From Verrucomicrobia bacterium UBA1731 (GTDB lineage: Bacteria > Verrucomicrobiota > Kiritimatiellia > RFP12 > UBA1067): a stretch of 32,087 nucleotides of DNA. Below the pieces are notes generated by a model. It did not search any database and was not told where the DNA came from. It was given only the letters and a program-made list of their open reading frames with translations. Positions 1-7,824 of this stretch are shown one piece after another (position 1 is the stretch's first letter; every line of letters begins with the position of its first letter). The stretch is from assembly GCA_002317575.1 (NCBI GenBank), contig DCIH01000113.1, positions 1 through 32,087 of the forward strand, in the 5' to 3' direction. The position numbers were made by a program, and so were the translations under genes.

Positions 1-65
1 ATGCGCTTTCCCGACCAGAAAATGGATAAACTCCAGATTCCAAAACAGCAAATATCGCGCCTCGC

Positions 66-95
66 AGTAAAACGTTTCTGCGTAGCGCAGAAAGC
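66..95 (-). terminator. Rho-independent terminator at the end of the pilus operon
   Basis: A perfect 8-bp inverted repeat (75-82 with 86-93, arms TTTCTGCG/CGCAGAAA, 3-base loop) lies 17 bases past the stop codon of the sensor kinase. Read on the minus strand the stem is followed by CGTTTTA, a short T-run. It is well placed to end the long minus-strand pilus operon. The remaining bases at 1-65 hold nothing I can support. Confidence 0.6.
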
Positions 96-110
96 GCCGC
101 GCCACGACGC

Positions 111-2267
111 TCAGGCAAGAACGCGCTTCAGTTCGTCGATCGTGTAGGGTTTCGAGAGAAAATGGTCGTACGGACACGTGGCGAACTGTTCCCGAATTCG
201 GTCTTCGGCGCTGCCCGTCGAGACGATCACCGGCACGGACGGCGCCGACACGCGGCACGCACCCAACAGACGCACCGAATCGACGTTTCCGAGGTTGGCG
301 TCCAAGACGATCGCACGCAGATCGTCCGCGTGGCGGCGCACGATCGCCATCGCTTCGGCGGCGTCTTTCGCGACATGGGGCACGAACTTCAAGGACTTGA
401 GAATGATCGACGTCGTCCGCAGGATCAACGCGTCGTCGTCCACCACCAGCACTTCGCGGCGGTTGTTTCCGGCAACCGCGCCATGCGCACCGGCGGACTG
501 TTCCGCCTCTTCGGCCAACCGCGATTCCGGAAGATAGATTTCGAACAGCGTTCCGCCCATCTCCCCGCTGGACACGCGGATGCCGCCGCCATGCGCTTCC
601 ACGATCGTCCGGACGGTCGCGAGGCCGAGACCGCGGCCGACCGAACGCGAAGAGACGTACGGATCGAACAGCCGCGGCAAGATGTCCGCGGCGATGCCGG
701 GGCCGTCGTCGCGAATGGACAACACCGTGCCGAACCCGGGCGGCAACGGCTTTTCGGAGATGAATTTCGCGGACTGCTCCAAGGTCATTTCGAACGGCTG
801 GCATCCGATGATGATGTGACCAGGCCGATCCGCGCCGATGGCTTCGCCCGCGTTTTTGACGATGTTGAAGATGACCTTCCAGAACTGGCCCGGATCGGCG
901 TCCACGTCCGGCGTGCAGTTCATCACGTCGTACGTGACGAGCACGCTCCGCGGCAGCACGTGCTCCGCGAGGATGCGGATGTCGTCCACGATGACATGAA
1001 CCTTCATGCGGTGGAGCGCCATGCGGCTCTCGCCGGCGTATTCGCGCAGTTCGCGCATCATGCCCGCGCCGCGCCGCACGGCGTCGCGAATGGTCGCAAG
1101 GGCCTTGGCGGAATCGCCCTGGACGCCGTCGCATTCGGCGGCGTTGAGCACCACGGAAAGCACGTTGTTCATGTCGTGCGCGATGCTGGCGGCCAGCAGC
1201 GTCAGCGATTCGCGCTTCTTCGAATCCGAATTGCGGGCCTCGATCATCCGCAGCCGGTTGTGTTCGTTCACGTCCTCCGTGACGTCGGCGGCCATCGCCA
1301 GCACGAAATACTCGTCGATCCGCACGATCCGGAGCATGAAGTGCCGCGTGGCGAGCGATTTCGACGCGCCCAGCGGTCGCTGCACGCAAAGCCGGAGCTT
1401 CCCGACGGCGCCGGTTCGGATGGTCGTTCCGACCGCCGCCTTGAACCGCTCGACCGTTTCCGTTCCGTACACCACGGCCGCCGGCAATTCCCCGGGATAC
1501 ATGCCCGGCAGCTGCCCGATGCCGTCCGAATCCTTCAGCACGGAAACGAAGCGACCGTCGGACCCGAAGACCAGCAGCTCGTCCGGCAGACTGTTGATGA
1601 GTTCGCGATGGCGGGCTTCCGCCTGGGCCACGGCAAGCGAGCGCCGCGAAATCGTCTCCAGCATCCGGTTCACCGAAACCGCCAGCTGGGCGAATTCGTC
1701 CTTGCCCTTCCATTCTAGCCGCGGACAATCGGCGGCGCCGCTCTCGGCGCCGATTTCGGACACCTTCCTCGTCATGCGCGAGAGCGGATCGAGCAGCAAC
1801 CGGCTTTGCAGAAAGAACAACAGCAACACGAGCAGAATGCCGGCCACGGCAATAAAGAAGCCGAGCTTGAACAACGCGGCGCGCGTGAAACCAGCCAGTT
1901 TGTTGGGTATCTTCACCGCCACGGTGGAAACGAGATTGCCGGCTGCGTCCCGCACGGCGTACACGGCCTGCATGGGCCTGTCGTCGAGATTCCAGGCCAT
2001 GTCCCCGTCCTCGGCCCGGGCGGCCAAGGGCTCCGTCGGCGCGGTTCCGCGCGCAGCCGCACGCGAAAGGTCGAGACCGACGCTGCGCATCTGCGTTTCG
2101 GCGTCACGAACGAGATGCACGAGCACGACGCGGCCGCCGGCGTAGAAGACCGCCAGCACGAACATCATGAAACACACCGTCGCCACCGCATACCGCGTGC
2201 GGATCGAATGCCACGCATCCGCGATCGCCGCACGCCGTCCGGACGCCGCCCCAGACCCTTCGCCCAT
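111..2267 (-). CDS. Membrane-bound hybrid sensor histidine kinase with C-terminal receiver
   Basis: 718 aa. Order seen: TM1 (about 27-52), periplasmic stretch of about 75 residues, TM2 (about 131-157), HAMP-like linker, a PAS-like region (about 220-335), DHp helix with the phosphorylatable His364 in SIAHDMNN, ATPase domain with N-box NIVKNAGEA (468-476), G1 box DDGPGIA (520-526) and G2 box GRGLGLATV, then a receiver domain (about 605-718) with acidic pocket D610-D612, phospho-acceptor D656, T684 and K706. It is the last gene of the pilus operon, and its start directly abuts the stop of the 88-aa membrane protein. By position it should sense a signal at the inner membrane and feed the NtrC-type regulator of the same island. 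Because it is a hybrid kinase, a phosphotransfer step between its receiver and that regulator is expected; the 119-aa protein at 6375-6734 is a candidate. The family assignment is secure; signal and target are inferred. Confidence 0.93.
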   Translation of the reverse strand: MGEGSGAASGRRAAIADAWHSIRTRYAVATVCFMMFVLAVFYAGGRVVLVHLVRDAETQMRSVGLDLSRAAARGTAPTEPLAARAEDGDMAWNLDDRPMQAVYAVRDAAGNLVSTVAVKIPNKLAGFTRAALFKLGFFIAVAGILLVLLLFFLQSRLLLDPLSRMTRKVSEIGAESGAADCPRLEWKGKDEFAQLAVSVNRMLETISRRSLAVAQAEARHRELINSLPDELLVFGSDGRFVSVLKDSDGIGQLPGMYPGELPAAVVYGTETVERFKAAVGTTIRTGAVGKLRLCVQRPLGASKSLATRHFMLRIVRIDEYFVLAMAADVTEDVNEHNRLRMIEARNSDSKKRESLTLLAASIAHDMNNVLSVVLNAAECDGVQGDSAKALATIRDAVRRGAGMMRELREYAGESRMALHRMKVHVIVDDIRILAEHVLPRSVLVTYDVMNCTPDVDADPGQFWKVIFNIVKNAGEAIGADRPGHIIIGCQPFEMTLEQSAKFISEKPLPPGFGTVLSIRDDGPGIAADILPRLFDPYVSSRSVGRGLGLATVRTIVEAHGGGIRVSSGEMGGTLFEIYLPESRLAEEAEQSAGAHGAVAGNNRREVLVVDDDALILRTTSIILKSLKFVPHVAKDAAEAMAIVRRHADDLRAIVLDANLGNVDSVRLLGACRVSAPSVPVIVSTGSAEDRIREQFATCPYDHFLSKPYTIDELKRVLA

Positions 2268-2534
2268 TCACCCTCCGTTCAACCGTTGCCGAATCCAGGC
2301 CAAGAGTATAACCGAAACCAGCGCGGCCGACAATCCCAGGCGGAACCACGAAACGCCCTCCTCGGCCGGAGACGCCGGCGCCGCGGCCGCCGACGGCGGT
2401 TCGGACGGCAACTCCGCCAGCGTGCCGACGGCCGGCTGCTGCCGCATCGCCACGCGCGGCGATTCGCGCCAGACGATTTTCTGGGACGCACGTTCGCCGG
2501 CGACGAATTCCAAATCGGCTCCGGGCTCGATCAT
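2268..2534 (-). CDS. Small tail-anchored membrane protein of unknown function in the pilus operon
   Basis: 88 aa. The start ATG at 2534 overlaps the stop of the tip-pilin gene (ATGA), which fixes the start; a longer in-frame reading to 2678 would run antiparallel to nothing but lies wholly inside the tip-pilin gene in another frame. The N-terminal half is soluble, followed by a Pro/Ala-rich linker (PSEPPSAAAAPASPAEE) and a single hydrophobic C-terminal helix (about 64-82), ending RQRLNGG. There is no signal peptide and no known domain. The gene sits between the tip pilin and the sensor kinase in the same transcript, so a role as an assembly or signalling accessory is possible, but this is inference from position only. 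Translational coupling and the clear membrane helix argue that it is a real gene. Confidence 0.7.
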   Translation of the reverse strand: MIEPGADLEFVAGERASQKIVWRESPRVAMRQQPAVGTLAELPSEPPSAAAAPASPAEEGVSWFRLGLSAALVSVILLAWIRQRLNGG

Positions 2535-4615
2535 GGCGCGCTCCCTTCGCGGAAGGCCGGATTCAGATCGTCCGGAACCTCCAGCCATTCGACCGTGTAC
2601 GGTTCCTGCGGACCGACCGGCAGGCTCAACGCGGAGGTCGCCTTGTTGGCGTTGGACCGCTTGAGCCGCTGATCCCAATTAAAACGGATGCCGTTTCCGG
2701 CCGTGGCGATCAGCGCCTCGTCGCGGCACACGATGGCCCCGTTCAGGTTGAATGTCGCGCCAGACCGGCCAATGGTGCCGAAGATGCCGTGGTTGTTGTA
2801 GATGATCGCGTCGATCTGCGACACGCCCGACGCATCCTTCAGCGTCGACAGCACGCGGTCGTCGCACACGGTTTCGTAATATTTGCGGTTGTAGACCGTC
2901 TCGACCGTCTTGACCGTGTTCGCGACGCGCGTCTGCGTCTGCCGTCCCCAGCGGTCGGTCGTCGTCTTGTATGTGTAGGTCGTGGTCGACACGGTGCGCG
3001 TCTTGCCGAACCGGCCGCTCGCCGCGTCATAGCCGCCCGGCGCGGCGGCCGCCTCCGGACCGGAGAGTCCCGACACGGACTCCACCGCCGTGTAGCTGCC
3101 GGCGAACGTCGCCGGATAGCCGATTTGCGCGTCCGCGCCGTCGCAGGCGTAACGGGCCACCACGGACGAACTGCCGCCGTTGATGTACGATCCGACCGAA
3201 TTCGCCCAGGACGAGCCGGAACAGTCGCCGATTACGATGTTGCCTTTCGCCACGAGCCCCAGCATGTCCTTCTGTCCGTTGGCGAGCGCCTGCGCTTCGG
3301 CCGACGAAGCCGTCGTGTTGTGCGTCCACGCGGGCGCGTTCTTGTATGTCAGGTTGCCGATAACATGGACGTTCCGACCGGAATAGATGGTGCCCTGCCC
3401 GCTCACGACGCCTTTGATGATCACGTCGGAATCGACCACGACCGGCCCGTTGATGCGGATGGGGTTCGCCGCCGTGCCGATCAGCACCAGCGCGCCCTTG
3501 TCCGCCCCCGACGGATCGCGGGACGGGCCGACGCCCTCGTAATGCGCGTTCACCGTGCCGGCGGGCGTCACGTGGCTCTCGCCCGTCTCGTCCACGTAGG
3601 TCACGGCGGGATAGCTGAGCGTGCCGCCCTTCTCCTGCGCGTACGAGACGTAGTTGGCCAGATCAGACACGTACGGCATCGGCACGGCGTCGGACATCTC
3701 GTTGACGATCGGCTTGCCGGACTTCACCGCGACCGTGCCGCCCACGACGTTTCCGTCGGCGTCGAACTGCGGCAGCGTGATCGTGGCGGTCGCCGCTGGC
3801 GCGTCGAACGAACCGACCGCGTCGCAGTCGTCCGCGTCCCAGCGCGAACGCGTGCCCGCGTTGGAACGGTAGGACGAGCTGCCGTAGATGCGCGGACTCG
3901 AACGCAGCGACACCTCGCCCGCCGCGCCCAGTTCGTCGTTCGCGGCCGCGTAGACGAAACCGTTCACGACCGAGCCGGAAAGCGAAATATTGCCGTTGGC
4001 GCGCATGTCGCCGTTGATCACGATCGACGAGCCGCTCATCCAGCCGTAGTTGTTCACGAAATAGGCGTTGTCGAACACGGCCGACTGGCCCGTCCCGAAC
4101 GCGACGCGCTCCTGGATGGTGGAGGTCACCTTCAGGCCGTCCGGATAGACGAGCGTCGCCGACGCGACAACGGGCACGATGGCGCAGCTCGAGCCCGCGG
4201 GGTGGTCCACGCTCATGCCGATGGCCACGGCGACGGCGCACCCGTTGAGCGAAGCCGGCAGTCCCGCGTCGATCCGGACGGCGTCGTGGCGGGCGTCGGA
4301 CTTGCCGATCGTCTTGCGGTCGGCCGACACGTCGTCGAACCAATCGTAGGCCTCCGCCTGACGCGGGTCGATCTTCACCGACGCCGCGCCGCTGCCGCCG
4401 ACGTAACCGGAGAATCCGGTCTGGATGCGCGCCTTCGCGTACTCCACGGCCGCCTGCGCCGCCAGCCGGCAGCGCGTGCGGCCCGTGTGCACGCGCGTCA
4501 TTCGCATGGCGTGCGCGACGAAACCGCCCACGCTCGCCACGCCCACGCCCACGACCAGGAGCAGCACGAGCGCGACGGGCAACGCGAATCCCGATTTGCC
4601 GTTTCGCGTTTTCAT
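2531..4615 (-). CDS. Very large GspK/PilX-like tip pseudopilin
   Basis: 694 aa, far longer than the usual 180-330 aa of PilX or GspK. The N-terminus has a prepilin leader, MKTRNGKSG, followed by FALPVALVLLLVVG, a hydrophobic helix that lacks the Glu5 of ordinary pilins; missing Glu5 is typical of GspK-type tip subunits. After the stalk comes a short helical stretch and then a long Gly/Ser/Val-rich part with many short beta-like repeats (for example VVDSDVIIKGVVSGQGTIY), suggesting a beta-solenoid or adhesin-like head, and a Thr/Tyr-rich insert near residues 545-590. The start at 4615 is set by an ATGA overlap with the upstream minor pilin; a longer reading to 5227 has shadow-type, Arg-rich composition and overlaps two other pilin genes, so I reject it. 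Expected location: tip of the pilus or pseudopilus, exposed to substrate or surface. The prepilin assignment is firm; the adhesin role is inferred. Confidence 0.85.
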   Translation of the reverse strand: MKTRNGKSGFALPVALVLLLVVGVGVASVGGFVAHAMRMTRVHTGRTRCRLAAQAAVEYAKARIQTGFSGYVGGSGAASVKIDPRQAEAYDWFDDVSADRKTIGKSDARHDAVRIDAGLPASLNGCAVAVAIGMSVDHPAGSSCAIVPVVASATLVYPDGLKVTSTIQERVAFGTGQSAVFDNAYFVNNYGWMSGSSIVINGDMRANGNISLSGSVVNGFVYAAANDELGAAGEVSLRSSPRIYGSSSYRSNAGTRSRWDADDCDAVGSFDAPAATATITLPQFDADGNVVGGTVAVKSGKPIVNEMSDAVPMPYVSDLANYVSYAQEKGGTLSYPAVTYVDETGESHVTPAGTVNAHYEGVGPSRDPSGADKGALVLIGTAANPIRINGPVVVDSDVIIKGVVSGQGTIYSGRNVHVIGNLTYKNAPAWTHNTTASSAEAQALANGQKDMLGLVAKGNIVIGDCSGSSWANSVGSYINGGSSSVVARYACDGADAQIGYPATFAGSYTAVESVSGLSGPEAAAAPGGYDAASGRFGKTRTVSTTTYTYKTTTDRWGRQTQTRVANTVKTVETVYNRKYYETVCDDRVLSTLKDASGVSQIDAIIYNNHGIFGTIGRSGATFNLNGAIVCRDEALIATAGNGIRFNWDQRLKRSNANKATSALSLPVGPQEPYTVEWLEVPDDLNPAFREGSAP

Positions 4616-5124
4616 GGCGTCGCGCCCTCGTGGAAAAGATGCGTCGAATTGCGGACTTGCTCCGCGCCGAAGAGCGGCACGACGACGCGTTCGCGCCGCA
4701 CCGCGCCGTCCATAGATCCCGTCAGATCGACGAACAGCAGCTTCCTGCTTTCCGCCAGATCCGCGTTCAGCGACGCGACGATCCTGCCGGATGTCGGCGG
4801 CGTCCACTCCTGATTGGCGCGCGAGGACGGTTCGCCGCTTTCCGTCTGCACGCCGGCGGCCTCGTACCGCACGCCCGCGTCCGTCGCGGCGGCGTCCCGC
4901 GCCGACAAAAGCCCACCCCAGGACACGCCGCCGCCCTCGCGCATCGTCCGGAACAAAATCCGTTCGCGCGCCTCCCGCATCTCGAGCGACAACGCGGCGT
5001 CGACGTACGTCGCCCGGACCAATCGTCCCAGACCGACGAAGACCGTGCCCAGCGTGCCGATCACCAGCGCGAAGATGGCGGTCGCGACGAGCGTCTCGAG
5101 CAGCGTGAATCCACGGCGGTTCAT
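4612..5124 (-). CDS. PilW/GspJ-like minor pseudopilin
   Basis: 170 aa. It has a classic type III prepilin signal, MNRRG cleaved before FTLLE, with Glu5 of the mature protein present and a 20-residue hydrophobic helix. The remaining globular part has no recognisable motif. The start at 5124 is chosen because it gives the short basic leader expected before the cleavage Gly and overlaps the stop of the upstream gene (ATGA); the in-frame upstream ATG at 5211 would add 29 residues that no prepilin needs. It lies between another minor pilin and the large tip protein, the usual order of a minor-pilin block (H/I/J/K in type II secretion). It needs the prepilin peptidase, which is not in this window. 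Which of the minor-pilin classes it belongs to cannot be settled by eye. Confidence 0.85.
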   Translation of the reverse strand: MNRRGFTLLETLVATAIFALVIGTLGTVFVGLGRLVRATYVDAALSLEMREARERILFRTMREGGGVSWGGLLSARDAAATDAGVRYEAAGVQTESGEPSSRANQEWTPPTSGRIVASLNADLAESRKLLFVDLTGSMDGAVRRERVVVPLFGAEQVRNSTHLFHEGATP

Positions 5125-5570
5125 TGCCACGGAACCCTCCCGAGACCCGACCGGTACGTGAACACGCGATGCCAGTCGGAAAGGCGCATGCGTTTGCCGG
5201 GAGCGCCCCACTCGACGTCCGCTTCAATGGACTTCAGGTGCACCGTCACGCCGCCCGATTCGACCGTCACCGGCACGACCGTCACGCGCAACACCGCCTC
5301 GCTGCCCGCTTGATGCAATTCGGGAGCGGCTTCCTCGGTGAGGCGCTCGTCCGTCTGCGACCGCATCATGTCGTAATCTTCGTTGAACTTCTTCCACACC
5401 GCGTCCCACGCGAGCGCGTCCGCCGCCAGCACCTGTGAATTCTCGCGCGCGATCCGGGCCGACAGTCCCACGCCTTCGAACAGCGCCAGCGACGCCAGCG
5501 CGAGCAACGCGCCGGCGAGCATGCACTCGACGAGCGTGAAGCCGCGGCGGTCTGGACGGGCGCGGGGCAT
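5121..5570 (-). CDS. Minor pseudopilin (GspI/PilV-like)
   Basis: 149 aa. Prepilin leader MPRARPDRRG, then FTLVECMLAGALLALASLAL with Glu5, the signature of a class III signal peptide processed by prepilin peptidase. The body is small (about 115 residues after the helix) and ends in a beta-rich stretch (VHLKSIEADVEW). It follows the TPR/GspE-N protein after only 4 bases and overlaps the next pilin gene by ATGA, so the minor pilins are translated as a block. With its neighbours it likely forms the priming complex of the pilus or pseudopilus in the inner membrane. The minor-pilin call is firm; the GspI/PilV subclass is a guess from length and order. Confidence 0.84.
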   Translation of the reverse strand: MPRARPDRRGFTLVECMLAGALLALASLALFEGVGLSARIARENSQVLAADALAWDAVWKKFNEDYDMMRSQTDERLTEEAAPELHQAGSEAVLRVTVVPVTVESGGVTVHLKSIEADVEWGAPGKRMRLSDWHRVFTYRSGLGRVPWQ

Positions 5571-5574
5571 GGCC

Positions 5575-6378
5575 TCAGTTCTTCTCCTGCATTTCGGGAT
5601 GCAATTTCAGCAACGCGGCCTCGACGAGACGGGGCTCCGCCAGGAAGAAACGCGTCTGCGGGCCCAGCGTCCCGGCCACCTGCCGTTTGAGCGTTTCGTC
5701 GCAAGGCGAAAGCGTCGCGACGAAGACCGTCTTGCCGAGCTTCGCGAACGGCACGACGCCGCGCCGATCCACGAGTTCCGCCGGCAATTCCGCCGCCAGC
5801 GCGCGGTCGGGCTCGAACGCGTCCAGCGGAACCGGCACGTCGCCCGTCTCGTCCGCCAGGCGCGCCAGGAGACGTTCGCAGGCGTCGGGCTTCTCCTTCT
5901 CGAGCATCGCCAGCGCCGACACGAGATAGATCCGTCCGCGGTCCGGCAGCGCGCGCAGCGCAGCGGCCGTCTCCGGTTCGCCGAAATCCTCCGCGAACCG
6001 CGCTTCCGCCTCGACCGCTTCCGCGAAAGCCGTGGGAACCTGCGGCTCTTCGGCGGCGGGCGTTTCTGGAACCAGTTCGGGACGCGGCGAACCGGCCGCC
6101 TTGACGCGCAGCGCCATGGCCTTCGCCTCGGGCGCGGACGACGCTTCGAGCTGCGGCAGCAGCGCGGCCGCGCTTTCGAGGTCGCCTTCCTTCAGCAATA
6201 CGCGCGCAAGCTCCGCCATCGCCCATTCGCCCTTGGCCGTTTCGCCGAGCTGGGGGTAGACGACCGCGAGGAACTCCAGGGTGGTGCGGTCGTCGGGCAT
6301 CACCTTGAGCATCTCTTCGAAATACGCCACGCCCTCTTTCAGGCGCGCGTCGAAATGGGGCGTCTCGTCCACGTTCAT
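5575..6378 (-). CDS. TPR-like protein with a stand-alone GspE N-terminal (MshEN/T2SSE_N) domain
   Basis: 267 aa, cytoplasmic (no signal or membrane helix). Residues about 7-92 are helical and TPR-like (tandem helices with the LKEGDLESAAALLPQL pattern). Residues 93-145 form a Pro/Glu/Ala-rich linker. Residues about 178-260 resemble the domain that normally sits at the N-terminus of GspE/PilB ATPases: a VPVPLDAFEPD start, LPAELVDRRGVVPFAKLGKTVFVAT, then a P-C-D turn and a closing helix. The start at 6378 is fixed by an ATGA overlap with the upstream gene; the longer reading to 6576 is out of register with any coding sense. In an operon with the ATPase that carries its own copy of this domain, it could dock to the platform in the ATPase's place or bind a nucleotide, since some MshEN domains bind cyclic di-GMP. 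The RLGxxL-type cyclic di-GMP motif is not evident here. The domain call is from pattern, not from a search. Confidence 0.75.
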   Translation of the reverse strand: MNVDETPHFDARLKEGVAYFEEMLKVMPDDRTTLEFLAVVYPQLGETAKGEWAMAELARVLLKEGDLESAAALLPQLEASSAPEAKAMALRVKAAGSPRPELVPETPAAEEPQVPTAFAEAVEAEARFAEDFGEPETAAALRALPDRGRIYLVSALAMLEKEKPDACERLLARLADETGDVPVPLDAFEPDRALAAELPAELVDRRGVVPFAKLGKTVFVATLSPCDETLKRQVAGTLGPQTRFFLAEPRLVEAALLKLHPEMQEKN

Positions 6379-6734
6379 CCCTCCCAGCTGAAATGCGGCG
6401 GCGCCTTCTCGCGCCATTCCTTCAACGATATCATGTCGCCCGACGTCGCCGTCGAATCGAGATACGCCTCCTTCACGTACTCGCGCTTTTCCTTCATCTG
6501 CGCCAGCAGCGACCGGATTTCGATGACCGCGTCGTAGCACAGGTCGAGCACTTCCTTGCGCGTCTCCTCGTCGCACCCCATCTTCATGAGCTCGACGGAC
6601 GACAGCAGAACGGTGGCCGGCTGTCCGAGCGCGTGGCAGAACCCCGCCAGCGACTCCATGACGACCTTCGAGCGCTCCACGCGAAGCTCGGCCAGCTCCA
6701 AGCGCCGCGACAGCTCGTTGCTCTGTTCTTCCAT
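6375..6734 (-). CDS. Lone histidine-kinase dimerisation (DHp/HisKA-like) protein without an ATPase domain
   Basis: 119 aa, soluble, nearly all helical. It starts at 6734 behind a good GGAGGGG site and overlaps the next gene by ATGA. Residues 1-30 form a charged coiled-coil helix (LSRRLELAELRVERSK). Residues about 28-52 read LAGFCHALGQPATVLLSSVELM, the pattern of a kinase DHp H-box helix (compare the common HELNQPLTVI form), with His34 in the phospho-acceptor place. A second long helix (about 57-85) would complete the hairpin. There is no N, G1 or G2 box, so it cannot phosphorylate itself. Stand-alone DHp-like phosphotransferases are known (Spo0B). It lies between the PilC platform gene and the TPR/GspE-N gene, in the same transcript as a hybrid kinase. 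A phosphotransfer role is inference; a structural dimeriser that lost catalysis is the alternative. Confidence 0.72.
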   Translation of the reverse strand: MEEQSNELSRRLELAELRVERSKVVMESLAGFCHALGQPATVLLSSVELMKMGCDEETRKEVLDLCYDAVIEIRSLLAQMKEKREYVKEAYLDSTATSGDMISLKEWREKAPPHFSWEG

Positions 6735-6750
6735 TTCATCCCCTCCGTTC

Positions 6751-7824
6751 TCAATGGGCCAGGGAACCCATTTTGAAAATCGGCAGAAACATCGCCACGA
6801 CGACCGTTCCGATGATTCCGCCCAGGAAAACCATGAGAAAAGGTTCCATCAGCGACGTCAACGTCGCCAGGAGCGTCTCGACCTCCTCGTCGTACGCGTC
6901 CGCCACCGAATCGAGCATCTCCTCCACCCGGCCGGCCTTCTCGCCCGCGGCGATCATGCGGATCATCAGCACGGGCATGTAGGGCTTGCCCTCCATCGCC
7001 GTCGCCAGTTGGTTGCCCTGTTCGACCTCCTTGCGGGCCAACGTCACGGACTTCTCGAGCACGCGGTTTCCGAGCGCGCCGGCGACCACTTCCAGCGAGC
7101 GCAGGATCGGCACGCCGCTGGTGAGCATCTGCGCCAGAAGGCGCGCCAGCCGGCCGACGGCGGCCTTGTGGTTGAGCACGCCGAAAACCGGCAGACGCAA
7201 CATGAACTCGTCGAAGCGGGCGCGGCCGAGTTCGCTCTTCTTCCAGCGCAGAAACAGATAGACGGCGGCGACGATCGACGGCACGATCACGTACCACCAG
7301 CTCTTCGTGAAATCGGAGAAGTCCACCAGCGCCTGCGTGAGCCCCGGCAGCTTCTTGCCCGACCCGGAGAACATCTCGGCGAACGTCGGCACGACGAACT
7401 GGATGAGCGCCCAGCAGAGGATGAGCGCGATCGACATGATCACCGTGGGATACGTCATCGCGCTCTTGACCTTCCGCCTCAACCGCGAGGAATTTCCCAA
7501 AATGACCGCCAGGCGGCGCAGGATGCCGGCGAATTCGCCGGACTGCTCGCCGGCGATCACCATGTTCACGTACATCTCGTCGAACACGCGCGGGAACTTC
7601 GCCAGCCCCTTCGACAACGGATCGCCGCCTTCGATCGTGCGCAGCAACACGCCCAGCAGCTTCTTGAACTCCGGATTTTCGCACTGCTCCTCGAGCGTCT
7701 GCATCGTCGTCAGGATGGACATGCCCGCGCCGGTCATCGAAGCCAGCTGCTTCGTGAACGGCACGAGTTCCTTGGCGACGATTTTCCGGACGCCGCCGAT
7801 TTTGACTTCTTCCGTCTTCGCCAT
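6751..7824 (-). CDS. pilC: Inner-membrane platform protein PilC/GspF
   Basis: 357 aa, the usual length of PilC/GspF is about 400, the short N-terminus accounting for the difference. Two T2SSF domains are present, each with its signature: GEQSG at 92-96 and GEKAG at 294-298. Membrane segments lie near 126-147, 176-194 and 325-350. The protein anchors the assembly ATPase at the membrane and moves pilins into the fibre. Two adjacent ATGs (7827 and 7824) are possible starts; GGGAGG upstream is 3 bases from the first and 6 from the second, so I prefer 7824, though 7827 would make the ATGA overlap with the ATPase stop seen elsewhere in this operon. A long in-frame extension to 8433 is antisense-like and overlaps the ATPase gene, so it is rejected. 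Confidence 0.95.
   Translation of the reverse strand: MAKTEEVKIGGVRKIVAKELVPFTKQLASMTGAGMSILTTMQTLEEQCENPEFKKLLGVLLRTIEGGDPLSKGLAKFPRVFDEMYVNMVIAGEQSGEFAGILRRLAVILGNSSRLRRKVKSAMTYPTVIMSIALILCWALIQFVVPTFAEMFSGSGKKLPGLTQALVDFSDFTKSWWYVIVPSIVAAVYLFLRWKKSELGRARFDEFMLRLPVFGVLNHKAAVGRLARLLAQMLTSGVPILRSLEVVAGALGNRVLEKSVTLARKEVEQGNQLATAMEGKPYMPVLMIRMIAAGEKAGRVEEMLDSVADAYDEEVETLLATLTSLMEPFLMVFLGGIIGTVVVAMFLPIFKMGSLAH

Noticed and set aside
1..147. A 48-codon plus-strand frame starting at base 1
   Set aside because: It crosses the operon terminator hairpin and the 3' end of the sensor kinase on the other strand, has no visible ribosome site in the window and no protein-like pattern.
4616..5227. N-terminal extension of the tip pilin (in-frame ATG at 5227)
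   Set aside because: The extra 204 residues are Arg-rich, lie over two other prepilin genes and would bury the prepilin signal, which must be at the N-terminus.
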